Shown here: positions 1 to 9,285 of the stretch, in pieces
How the letters are laid out: each line of letters begins with the position of its first letter
How positions within the stretch are numbered: position 1 is the stretch's first letter
NCBI GenBank assembly: GCA_026770575.1
Contig: MU657229.1
Span: 172,306-193,223, forward strand
Direction of reading: 5' to 3'
DNA length: 20,918 bases
From: Pelagophyceae sp. CCMP2097
Lineage: Eukaryota > Sar > Pelagophyceae
Made by a program: the position numbers and the translations under genes
The notes under the pieces: model-generated
The model's input: only the letters and a program-made list of their open reading frames with translations
Database searches by the model: none
What the model was told of the DNA's origin: nothing

Positions 1-745
1 CGGGTGTAGAACAAAGGGCCCCTATGGAGCGCGCACCAGGTCAAGCTTGGTCCATACTATTCATGAGCGAGTAAACTGCCATTGAATTTGCCATTTAATT
101 TGCGTAAAATGCAAGGATTTGCTTGGACCGACGATTAGTAGAGCTTGTTGACCGTGACGGCTAAGGATCTCCCAGTAGAGGGCGCCCCCAGATAAAGAAG
201 AAAAGATCGCGCGTGGCACGGAATCGATGACTGCGCACGTGGCCGCTCGGGCCGGCGAAGCCGCCGCGGCAAGCGCGCATCTAGGGCTCATGCGGGCGCC
301 CGGCGAGCCGCGCCGCCGACGGGGCGCCGGCGACCGCGCGGCCTCGAGGATTTGTTCATGGTTTTCCTCCCTTGTCCAAGGAAGTCGTCACTCGCAGCGC
401 CAACAATTCCAATCTATTGAACTTGCCGGGTCGACGCCATCGTGGGCCGTCGAACTCGCCTGAAGCAGCCCGCGGTTCAATGGCTCTTCGAGAATCGCTT
501 TGTCGTCCAAAACGTTGCAAATGTCGCCGATCGATGCAAATATCGCGATCAAAAATTCGTCGCGTCCGAATTTACATTTTGCCAAAAAAAGTCCATATTT
601 TGGACCGTTCAGGCCAAGGCCAGCCACTCAAAAGGCGGGAATTTTGGCAAGGTCTCCCACGCGGAGAGAGACACTCTCTAGCATTGAGTCGCGGTGTTTT
701 GCCGCGCGTTTGTTTAGCCACTTCTAGGTGGCGGTGCGCGCGCGC
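1..745. other. 5' intergenic region, no gene recognised
   Basis: No convincing coding region is visible. Open frames on both strands are short, overlap each other and give Arg/Ser/Pro-rich translations of the kind expected by chance in GC-rich DNA. The stretch around 540-620 is relatively AT-rich compared with the genes, as other intergenic regions here are. It probably holds the promoter and 5' UTR of the gene that starts near 746, but I see no specific element. Confidence 0.5.
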
Positions 746-3700
746 ATGTTCTGGCGCCCGCCCGCGGGCCCACCGCCGCCCGCGGGCGGCGGCAGCGACG
801 TCCTGGACTGGGGCGCCGCGCCGGCACCGCGCTCAAACGTTCAAACGGGCCCGCCGCAGCACGCCCCGCCCTACCCCCGCGACGCGCCCGCGCACGGCGG
901 CGCGGAGGCGCGTCCGCCTATTGCCCCGTGATCGACGGCGCCGGCCTGCGTTGGACGCTGAAATAGGCCTATTCCGCGGAGGCGCGCCGGGGCTACGACG
1001 ACGCGCGGTCCAGAGACCGCTCGCCGCAATACTACGACGCCCGCCCTGCGCGGCCGGGCCCGCCGCCGGGTCACTCGGCGCCGCAGGACCCATACCGCGA
1101 CGCGCGCCGCGACGACCGCGTGTTTGAGGCCGCCTACGCGAGGGGCGCCGCGTACGAGCGCCATGCATTTCTCCAGCCCCCGCAGCCGGAATCCGACCGC
1201 GACGCCCGCGACCGCCGCCACCGAGACGACCGCGACTGGACGGCTTATGGCCAGCGCTCCTATTCCGACTCCTACGGCCAGCAACCGTCGCAACGCGAGG
1301 CCGCGTACGACTCGCGCCACGCAGCGCCGCGGGCCCGCCCGGCGCGCGAGCCGCGCGAAGACGCGGATTTGCACCTCGCCGAGCTCCACGACTCTCGCGC
1401 GCGCGCGATTCAGGACCGCGCGCAGTATGTAGCAGAAGCTGCAAAGGCGCACGAGGCCTCTGCCGCAAAGGCGCAAGCGGCGCGGCCCGCGGCGCCGCGG
1501 CACCGCGAGGCGCGCAGAGCGCCGCCCGTCGATGAAGGCGGCAGCGAAGACGATTGGATCTTGGAGCGGCCTGCGCCGCGCCCGCAGGCGCCGCGCGCGC
1601 GGCCGCCGCAGCCGCGCGGCAGCCCGCCCAGCGACACGTCGCCGGCGGCGGGTCGGCGCGCCGGGCGCGCGGCGCTCGACGCGCGCGTCGCGGCGGCGGC
1701 GGCGGCGGCGGAGCCGGCGTTTCGCGCCGCGCGGCCGCGCGGTGAAGGCGGCGGCACCGTGGCGGCGGCGGCGCGGGCGCGCGAGGCCGCCGACGAGGCG
1801 GACGTCGTGGCGTCGCTGGCGGCGCTGGCGTCGTCGGGGCCGCCGCCGAAGAGGTCGAAGAAGGACGTTTTGACCAAGACGCTGGCGGGCGGCGTTTTGA
1901 CCAAGACGCTGGCGGGCGGCGTTTTGACCAAGACGTTGATCCAGACCACTTCGACGAGGGTTTCCGGTCTGCAGACGGTGTCGACTCGAAGCTCGACGCG
2001 GTCGACCGACGGGCACAATCATTTGACTCAGACTATGGAAATGCATCAAGCAAGGCTCACGGGGTCCATCGCCGAAGCCGGGTCCACCGACGCCGGCGGC
2101 CACGACGCTCTGGTGGTGGCGACGACGGGGGATGACGGAGTGAAGCGCCTCACGCTGCGCACCTACGACGAGGACTTGCTGGACGACGAATCAGACGACG
2201 ACCAAAACGACGGCCGCCGCGACGACCGCGGGCCCGCAAAGGCCGTCGACGACGCGCGCGACGACGACGTCGTGGTGACGGGCGTCCGCAAGTCGCCCGA
2301 GCCGGGCCGCCCGCCTCGCGACGACGGGGGCAAGTTCGGGCCGCCTGACAAGTTTGGCGAACCAGATGGCGTCGACAAGTTCGGCGAACCAGACGGCGTC
2401 GACCACGGCGCGGCGCTCTCCGACGAAGACGCCGACGTCGACGCCGGGCCCGAGCCGTCGCGCGACGGCGAAAACGGGTCGCGGGCCTCGCGGTCGTCCT
2501 CGCGGTCGACGCAGACTCCTGCGGCGGCGGTCGACGACTCGGCAAAGCCCGTGGACCGGCGGAACCACGAGTCTGGCCTTGCCGTGATGGAGGACATTGA
2601 CCAAAGTTTGGCTTGTATAGATGAAATCTTGGTCAACGACCGCAAGGAGCTGCCGCTCGTCACGCTGGGGAACCATCAGCTCAAGGCTTGGGCCGTGGCA
2701 CTGCGCAAGGCCGCGTCCAAGCTCGAGCAGTTTGCCAAGCAGGCCGCCATCGCGCAGCTGGAGACGGGGCCCGCCTACGGTGCGCCTTTCTCGTGCCTTT
2801 GTCTCATCCATCTTCTCATCGATTGTCTCACTTTTGACCCCTCTTAGCGCCGACGGAGCTTTTGCCTACCGCGCGGCGGACGCGCGCGGAGCCCGCGGGC
2901 GCGGCGCGCGAGGAAGCGCCGCGGGCCAAGGTGGTTGAGAAGCCTTTGAAGGCTGCAAGGGATGTGTCGATGCACTCTGGTATGAAGTGTTCAAAACGCG
3001 CCCGAAAGGCCGCCGAGGACGCCGCCGACGCCGCTTTCGATGAAGACGACGACGACGCGTTCCCGCCGCCGCGGCGGCACAACCCGACGACGAAGGCAAA
3101 ACCAAAGCCACTCACCGCCCCGAGCGCCGCCGCTGCCGCGGCGGCGCGGCGCCGCGCGGAGCAGTCTTCGTCCTCGGAGACGTCGGATGCGGACTGGGAC
3201 GACTCTGCGGCGCCGCCGGGCGCGGGCGGCACGGGCACGACGTCTGGCACGACGTCGTCGAGGCGCGCGGCGCAGGCGCGCCTCGCGGCGGCGCGGGGCT
3301 TGGGGCCCGGCTGGGAGGCCGCGGAGCGCGGCGGACGAGCCGTGTTCTGCGCGCCCGACGGCCGGCTCTTTGCCTCTTTGTCAGGAGCTGACGACGCTTC
3401 CCGAAATTCGCGAACGGCGGCCAACCCGGCCAGGCTGGTAAGGTCCCAATCGATAGCGGCCACGCACTTGGAATTACCAGGAGGCTGGCGCGGCATCGGC
3501 GTCCACGGCACGCGGGCGAGAGACGGCACTTTGCTGCTGACGTGGCGGTCGACGGTCGCGTTAGCGGCCCAGTTCCGAGACGGAGGCTCCATCGGCTTCG
3601 TGGCCCGCGAGAAGCGGCGCGCTTTAACGAGGGCGGCCGCGCGCGGCGCCACCGAGGCGCGGGGGCTGAGTTGGCTCCAAGACGTTGACAACGAGGACAC

Positions 3701-6467
3701 GGACGACGACCTGCGCCGCGCGACGGCGGCGTTTTGCGGCGGCGCGGGCTCGGGCGGCCGGCGCGCGTCGCAGCGTTCCTTTGCAAGACGGCGCGGCCTC
3801 GCCGAGGGCTGGGAAGGGGCGGGCGACGGGTCGAATTACGCCTTTCGGCACCCGGACGGCCGTCTCTTCACGCGTTTGTCCGTCGCGGCGGCGGCCAGGA
3901 AGCTCGACTTGCGGTCGTTGGCGGACGTGCGTTCGTCGCAAGCGGCTCTGGCGGCGGACCGCGGCCTCGGGGCTGGGTTTGAAGTGTGCAGGCAAATCGG
4001 GCGCTTGGCCGTTCGAGCCCCCGACGGGGCGCTCTTTGTGACAGTTTATGGGGCGACGCAATACTCGCCGCAGCCTCTTGAGGCACGCCACCGCGCGGCG
4101 CCGAAACCGCCGGTGGAGGAAGAGTCGGACGACGGGGTGGACTCGCGCGAGATGGAGTCCATTGCGGCCTCGGACGGCCCTTCGTTGGAAGAGTCGGACG
4201 AGGAGGAAGAGGAGGAGGAGACGCCGGTGGTGGTGGCGCCCGCCTCGCAGTACCGGCTCCACGCGGCGCACCGCAGGACGCAACTTTTGGTGGCGAAGAA
4301 GAGAGGGTTGGCTCCGGGGTGGGAGAGCTTTGGCGAAGCGAGCAACTACGCCTTCCGCGCGCCCGACGGCCGCCTCTTCACGCGGCTGCATCTGGCCAAC
4401 GCCGCGCGGCCGCTGCACGCCGCCGGCTTGGCACTCGCGAGAAAGTCGCAAATCAACGCAGGTCGAAACCGAGGCCTCCCCGCGGGCTGGGAAGTCTCGC
4501 GAGAAAAGGGACGCCTCGCCGTGAGTGGGATGGATGCGACGCCGGTCCGCCCTTGAACGTGCCTCGCCTTGAACGTGCGGTGGTAGGTGCGCGCGACGGA
4601 CGGCACGTTGTTTACAACCGTAACTTTAGCCATGGTATACATGGACCGCCTCCGCGGCTACACCGGCGACTCGCGTGGCGGGAAAGCAGACAACAACGAC
4701 GCCGCCGCCGCCGCGAGGCGCGAGGACAGCGAACAGCGGCGCGTGGAAGCGGCGGTGCGAAGCATCGACGCCGCGGTAGACGTGGCCGACCGCGTGCGCG
4801 CCAAAGCCAGCGGCGCCGCGGCGGCGGCCGCCGCCGACGACGCAAATGACAAAGACGCCTCGATGGCCGACGAGGGCTCGGCCGCCGAAGACGCCTTGGT
4901 GGCGGATGATGCCTCTGTGGCGGATGATGCCTCGGCCGCCGATGACGCCTCGATGGCGGACGAAGGACCGGCGGCGGACGGAGCAATGGCGAATGACGCC
5001 TCGGCGGCGGACGAAGGGCCGGCGGACGACGACGCCTTGGCGGCGGACGAAAGACCGGCGGCGGACGAAGGACCGGCGGCGGTCCTCGACGCCTCTGCGG
5101 CGGTCCTCGACGCCTCTGGGGCGGACGGGGCCTCTGCGGCGGACGGGGCCTCTGTGGTCCTCGAGGCGGGCGAGGACCGCATGGAGGTGGACGACGCCGC
5201 GAGCGCGTCTGGCGGCGGCGACGGCGTCCCCATCGACCTGTCGCTGCCGGCGCGGGCCGTCGAAGTCGACGCGGACGCGCGTGGACCGCAGCGGCCGGAC
5301 GCGCTTGGACCACAGCGGCCGGCCGTCGACGAGGGCGGCGAGGCCGCGAAAAGCGACCGCGCCGCGACGTCGCCGTCGCCGGACGCGCCGTCTTCGTCGT
5401 TGTTGGACGCGTCTTCGTCGTCGTCGTCGGCGGGCGTGCCGTCGTCGTCGGCGGGCGTGCCGTCGTCGTTGTCGGCGTTTGTGGCGTCGCTGGAGTCCGA
5501 CCGCCGCGCCGACGCCGACGCCGACGCCACGTACGTCGCCGCCGCCGCCGCGCCGCCGTCGAGCCCCGCGGCGGGCATCGACGCCGCGGCGGTCGACGGC
5601 CCGGCGGTCGACGGCCCGGCCGGCGGCCTGCCGTCGGCGGGCCTCGCCGACTTTTTCTCCGACGGGGCCGAAGCGGCGCGCGAGGCCGTGGAGAGCGATT
5701 TGGACGAGGCAGCTATGGTGGAGAGCGAAGATATGGACCGAATGGCCGAGGCGGCCGCAATGGACCGTATGGCCCAGGCCGCATCCGAGGCGGCCGTCTC
5801 GACGGCGGGCGACGCGGATCCCGCCGGACGCCACGCCGAAATGGCGCCGACGGCGGCCGAAACGGCGCCGACTGCGGCCGCGGTTCCGCTGGACGCGGAC
5901 CGAGGGCCCGACGCGGGTGACGACCCAAACATGGTCGAAACGTACCGCGCGCAGCGGGTGGCGGCTTTGGAGGCGCGCGCATTGGAGCCGGCTTCGCCGG
6001 CGGCGGACGGCCCCGCGTCGGGCGGCCGGCTGCGGCGGAACCAGCGTCGTCGCCGGAGTGCGGACTCGATGCTGCTGGAGGGCGGCCACCGCGGCGGTCG
6101 CAACGCGCCCTGCGACGACGACTCGCGCGGCGATTCGCACGGCGACAACTCGTATGGGGACTTTGCGAGTTACGGCTTTGAGGACGACGGAGACGAAGAC
6201 TCCGTGCCGCCCGCACCATCGTCGCCGCCGCCGACGAAGCGCCCTCGCGCATCGACGACTGGTTCTTTTCAAGTCGGCGACAGGGTGGAGGCGAGGTGGC
6301 AAGGCTATACAGTTTGGTACAGCGGCATGATCATCCGCCTCAACGTCGACGGGACCGTGAACATACGCTACGACGACGGCGACAACGAACTCAACGTCCA
6401 GAAAGACGTCGTCCGCTCCTCCGAGGGCAGGCGCGCACGAGGCAGGGCCCAACAAGACCCCGTCTAG
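746..6467 (+). CDS. Large acidic, disordered GW-PDG repeat protein with C-terminal Tudor-like domain (spliced)
   Basis: No named family is recognised. The first ATG of the N-terminal frame is at 746. Exons 967(or 1014)-2779, 2848-4520 and 4587-6467 join in frame across introns 2780-2847 (phase 1) and 4521-4586 (phase 0), giving about 1,840 residues. In order: an Arg/Asp/Tyr/Pro-rich N-terminus; a basic KRSKK cluster near 1850; acidic low complexity; a short helical-looking segment (about 2586-2775) with LPLVTLGNHQLKAW; six GW...PDG repeats (3260-4643); an Ala/Asp minisatellite region (4850-5160); a basic TKRPR cluster near 6235; and a Tudor-like domain (about 6270-6418) with GDRVEARW...WYSGMI...YDDGD. 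Tudor-type domains commonly bind methylated histone tails, and the GW...PDG motif loosely resembles methyl-CpG-binding (MBD) folds, so a nuclear chromatin-reader role is inferred. The second intron splits repeat 6 between GRLA and VRA, and splicing restores the motif, which supports the model. The first exon boundary is uncertain. Confidence 0.8.
908..966 (+). other. Probable first intron of the GW-PDG/Tudor gene (boundaries ambiguous)
   Basis: The N-terminal frame from 746 ends in a stop at 929, while the downstream frame is open from just after a TAG at 964-966. Two joins keep the frame. One is a GC-AG intron 908-966 (59 bp, phase 0, acceptor AAATAG). The other is a GT-AG intron 928-1013 (86 bp, phase 2, acceptor CCAG). 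The first keeps the coding-looking stretch 967-1013. A 7-bp direct repeat GCCTATT lies at 916-922 and 967-973. Confidence 0.45.
1867..1938 (+). repeat. 27-bp tandem repeat (2.7 copies) inside the coding region
   Basis: Units at 1867-1893, 1894-1920 and a partial 1921-1938 each begin GTTTTGACCAAGACG and encode the nine-residue unit VLTKTLAGG. The full copies look identical at nucleotide level, so the expansion is recent. The unit length is a multiple of three, so copy-number change would not break the frame. Confidence 0.93.
2347..2400 (+). repeat. 27-bp tandem duplication inside the coding region
   Basis: Two units, 2347-2373 and 2374-2400, encode DKFGEPDGV twice and differ only at a few third-codon positions. 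It is a second, unrelated 27-bp in-frame minisatellite in the same gene. Confidence 0.9.
2780..2847 (+). other. Intron of the GW-PDG/Tudor gene (68 bp)
   Basis: It starts GTGCGC and ends CTCTTAG after a pyrimidine-rich tract. Removal joins exon frames in phase 1 and bypasses the in-frame TAG that ends the upstream open frame. The retained reading (CLCLIHLLIDCL...) is hydrophobic and unlike the surrounding acidic protein, which supports splicing. Confidence 0.85.
3260..4643 (+). repeat. Array of six GW...PDG protein repeats in three A/B-like pairs
   Basis: Copies lie at about 3263-3390, 3464-3574, 3763-3906, 3931-4073, 4273-4416 and 4441-4643 (the last is interrupted by intron 4521-4586). The consensus is about 45 residues: R-x-S/T-Q, then RGLxxGWE, a variable strand, xxPDGRLFTxL and a final small-residue tail. 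Copies 3 and 5 share NYAFR-PDGRLFTRL; copies 4 and 6 share GRLAVRA-DG-LF-TV. This suggests duplication of a two-repeat unit. Copy 2 (LPGGWRG...RDGTLLLTW) is the most divergent, and copy 4 has Phe in place of the Trp. Confidence 0.85.
4521..4586 (+). other. Intron inside GW-PDG repeat 6 (66 bp)
   Basis: It starts GTGAGT and ends GTGGTAG. Splicing is phase 0 and joins GRLA to VRATDG, rebuilding the repeat seen intact in copy 4. The intron contains a short imperfect direct repeat of CCTTGAACGTGC. Confidence 0.92.
4850..5160 (+). repeat. Degenerate Ala/Asp minisatellite within the coding region
   Basis: Recurring GCCTC...GCGGA(C/T)GA units encode variants of A-D-D-A-S-x-A and A-D-E-G-P-A over roughly 100 residues. 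The repeats are imperfect in length and sequence but keep the frame. This gives a strongly acidic, Ala-rich, low-complexity segment between the GW-PDG array and the Tudor-like domain. Confidence 0.8.
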
Positions 6468-7777
6468 CCGCCCCCGCGCCTTTGCATGTCTACACCCACC
6501 TCATCGAAACTGTGACGCCTTGAGTCACATCTCTAATACCAATCGACCATGGGGCCGGCACCGGGCCTCGGTAGCGCGTCTCCCTTGCGGACGACGCGAA
6601 GGAGAGCGAGGCGGGCCAGCAACCGTTTGACACAAGTACCCCGCAAAATGTGAAACGTAAACATTAACCAATTTTTCGAGAGAATTATTTCGTCATCCTC
6701 ATATTTATAACACGTTGCAGTTGCAACTGAATCTCAGCGAACAAAAATTCAGCTTAACTTATCAAATAATGGACCTTTCCAATCTTACGGATATCCTGAC
6801 TCAAGAGCGTTGAGGTCAAGCGAGCGAGCGTCGGCCCTCGGACGACCTGCGGCTTGCATACGTACAGAGACGCACAGGCCGACGCGTAGTTGCCGACGCG
6901 TAGACGCCGCGGTCCGAGCGTGGTCCATTGAAGCCCTGGGCCTCGGTTCTGCCACTACCAGCGAGCGTGGCCCGCGGGACCCTCGCCGCGCAGAGGCGGC
7001 GGACGCTTGCGCCCTGACCGACAGGTGGCGGGGCCGGTGAACGTCCGATCGCTGCCTGTAGCCCGCTCCCGTCTGAGTCGCATTTATGACGCCGCTTCCT
7101 AAGCCGCGACGCCGCCGCGTCCCCGACCCGCGGCCGACCCGCGGCCGACTCGCGGCCCCGCCGTCGCGCATGCCAGCCGGCCACGCGACACCGCGGTGCT
7201 CTACCGCGGCAGCCGCGGCGACCGCGCGACTTCCTTGCGGTCCCAGTCTCCAAGCAACGATGCTTATATCTTGAACGAAGAAGGCGCACGCGTCGGACGT
7301 CGGCCGTCGTCATGGAGAAGGGACCACGCACATCGCGCGGCTCAAGGCGCTGAATTCGCCCCGACGGTTTGGGGGTCTCGCCGTCGCACCGCGGGCATGC
7401 ACGCTGCGGTTTCGAGCATCCCGCGCGCCGGTGAGCACCGTGCGCGCGAGCGACGCATGCTCAGTTGCCGACAAGTTCGCGGGCTGCTCCTCCAGCTGAC
7501 AGAGCGGCACGCCTTCTTCAGAGCGCGCCTGCGGTCCCCGGGGGCGTCTCGACGCAGACGTCGGGTGTGTCGCGGCGTCCTTGGCGGCTCCGTCCTTTCG
7601 CGTGCAAAACGCGTGCCGACGCGCCTCGGTCCGCTGCCGTATCAAGGCCCGCGGGGCTATCAAAGTTAACTAGTATATTTATCAGGTATTATATATATCA
7701 TGCCCGGCCCTCAATTTCGGGCGGGGCCACACAGATTCCGGGCCACACAGTGCGCATCGCTCTTGCGCGACAAGAGG
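6468..7777. other. Intergenic region between convergent genes
   Basis: This 1.3 kb lies between the 3' end of the Tudor-type gene and the 3' end of the SNARE gene. The parts around 6640-6790 and 7665-7705 are AT-rich, including a short TATATATAT run near 7690, and probably hold 3' UTR or termination sequence. The GC-rich middle (6800-7650) has overlapping open frames on both strands, but none shows a recognisable domain or the Asp/Ala bias of the real genes here. Confidence 0.5.
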
Positions 7778-8992
7778 CTACTTGTTGCCGCACTTTTCAA
7801 ACGTCGGGCCGCAGATGATTGCCAGGAAAATGTACAGAAGTAGGAGGACGACGCCCGTGACGAGGAGATAAATCTTCACCTTCTTCCAAAACCTGTCGCA
7901 ACGACGGTGTGTGGACGACACGCGCCGCAACCGCCCGTGCCTCAAGCACGAGCGACGTCCCCCGGCGCTTCTGCGGCCTCTTTCGACATTGGCGTCTGCA
8001 ATGCCGGTCCGGGTTTTCCGCCAGAATCGCGCGGCAACTCGCATGGCCTGCCGAAGCTTCTTGGAGCTCTTCTGGAATCGGAAGCTGTCGAGTTGGAGCT
8101 GCTCGGACTTATCCACCAACAGCTCGAGTTTTTCGCCACGCTCGAGGACCATCTCAATGTTTTGCACCATCACATGCTTCACGTCGTCCAGCTTCTTGTG
8201 CACCTGGGCGAACTGATCCGCCTGCGGGCCGTTGTAGAACTCGAGCTGTTTCTGGATCGTTCGGCCAAAGTCGGCGTTCATCGAGAACGCAATCGCGGTC
8301 AAACCCTGGTCGCTGTAAGTAGCAAAGAACCTGCACAGAAGACCGTCAGCCCGAGGGACCCGTCGACAAAGCCCGCGGCGTTCGACGTGCGGCGGCCCCG
8401 CACGTCGACGCGTCGTCCACTTTCGAGGAGAAAGCGCGAGCGGAAGACCGCCGGAACGACGACGGCGTCGCGACGCCCGCGACCGCCGAGGAGGAGCGAC
8501 GCTCCACGCCCACCATCGCTCGCAGGTGCGAGGCCCTCTTCTCTGTTGCGTCACCTCGACGCGCGCGGGCGCTTTCGCTTCGGTGCCTCACCGGTTCTTG
8601 ACGTCGTCGAGGAAGGCGAAGGGCACGCGTCGCTTGAAGGACTCGTCGGCCATGCAGAGGAATGTCAGCTTTTGCTCGACGATGTAGTGGAAGACGTACT
8701 CGTCGTAGACGTACGACATCTTGCCGTCGTCCTCTGGGATCTTGCCGAGCAGGACGCGCGTTATCGTCGGGAAGTTGCCTAACATCCTCTGGTGCAGTAG
8801 CCCGAGGGCCGAGCGGCCGCGAAAGCGCTGCGGGGCCTCGCAAGCAGACTTTTAAGAATTCGAGGAAGGCGCTGCGCACCCGATGTGAAGGTAAACTCGG
8901 CCAAGACCGTGCTGCCCCGCGCGACGAGCGCGTACCTGCACGTCGCACGTCACGCCGCCGCCGCAAAGAGCGGCAACGCACAGGATGGTCAT
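7778..8992 (-). CDS. VAMP7: VAMP7-type longin R-SNARE (spliced)
   Basis: A vesicle-membrane R-SNARE that pairs with Q-SNAREs to drive membrane fusion in the endosomal/vacuolar or secretory route. Exon 1 is 8992-8982 (11 nt), exon 2 8935-8880, exon 3 8778-8592, and the last coding block 8330-7778. The spliced start reads MTILYALVARGSTVLAEFT, the classic longin opening, followed by NFPTITRVLLGKIP and YVFHYIVEQ...LCMAD. The SNARE motif (about residues 133-182) has DVKHVMVQNIEMVLERGEK with the zero-layer Arg149. A tail-anchor helix (VKIYLLVTGVVLLLLYIF) and a short Cys-containing tail end at the stop at 7778. Without further splicing the product is 268 aa. A segment at about 8038-7893 encodes an Arg-rich insert where VAMP7 proteins (about 220 aa) go straight from SNARE motif to membrane anchor, so it is probably an intron whose exact ends I could not fix. 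The gene is divergent from the PUB/F-box gene. Confidence 0.93.
8331..8591 (-). other. Third intron of the R-SNARE gene (261 bp)
   Basis: Donor GTGAGG at 8591 and acceptor GTGCAG ending at 8331. The phase-2 join gives DDVKNR-FFATYSDQG, equivalent to the longin-to-SNARE linker of VAMP7. It is the longest intron I can support in the window. Confidence 0.88.
8779..8879 (-). other. Second intron of the R-SNARE gene (101 bp)
   Basis: Donor GTGCGC at 8879 and acceptor GTTAG ending at 8779. The phase-1 join gives TSG-NFPTITR, which continues the longin domain in register with known VAMP7 proteins. Confidence 0.88.
8936..8981 (-). other. 46-bp intron after an 11-nt first coding exon
   Basis: Read on the minus strand it starts GTGCGT and ends CGTGCAG. 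Exon 1 (ATG ACC ATC CT) plus exon 2 (G TAC GCG CTC) gives MTILYALVARG, matching the conserved start of longin R-SNAREs. The unspliced frame gives an unrelated Cys/Gly-rich string. Confidence 0.9.
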
Positions 8993-9285
8993 CTTCGACG
9001 GGACCCGGGGCCTGTGCCACAATTTTCAAAACTTTCGGCGAAAGGCGAAATAATTTTCTTAAAAGGAGACGCCATTTCCGCGGTGGGTACGGAGCGCCGC
9101 TGCGGCGGTCGGCGCTAGCTTGTACGCCCCGTCAATTTTCGCCGACCGACTCGAAGTCATATTCGGGAATTTCGGCGACACATTTGGGTCGTGCGTGGAC
9201 CGCGCCGGTCGACGGGGGAGGCGGGCCCTCCTCCGGGGCTCGCCTTGTCCGTCGCAGGCTCGTCGGAGTGCGCGTCCGAGGTTGT
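8993..9285. promoter_or_regulatory. Shared 5' region of divergent R-SNARE and PUB/F-box genes
   Basis: These 293 bp separate the two opposed start codons. An AT-richer patch lies at about 9020-9075. No specific element is recognised; a bidirectional promoter is inferred from the arrangement only. Confidence 0.45.

Noticed and set aside
372..1127. A plus-strand frame of 251 residues crossing the start of the Tudor-type gene
   Set aside because: Arg/Pro-rich with no domain; its end overlaps the frame that continues into the supported gene and it cannot be joined to it.
871..2103. A 410-residue minus-strand frame opposite the N-terminal half of the Tudor-type gene
   Set aside because: Arg-rich composition, no domain, and the opposite strand carries the spliced gene.
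4626..6455. A 609-residue open frame on the minus strand opposite the Tudor-type gene
   Set aside because: It is antisense to a well-supported coding exon; its Arg/Val/His-rich translation is the mirror of Asp/Ala codons in GC-rich DNA.
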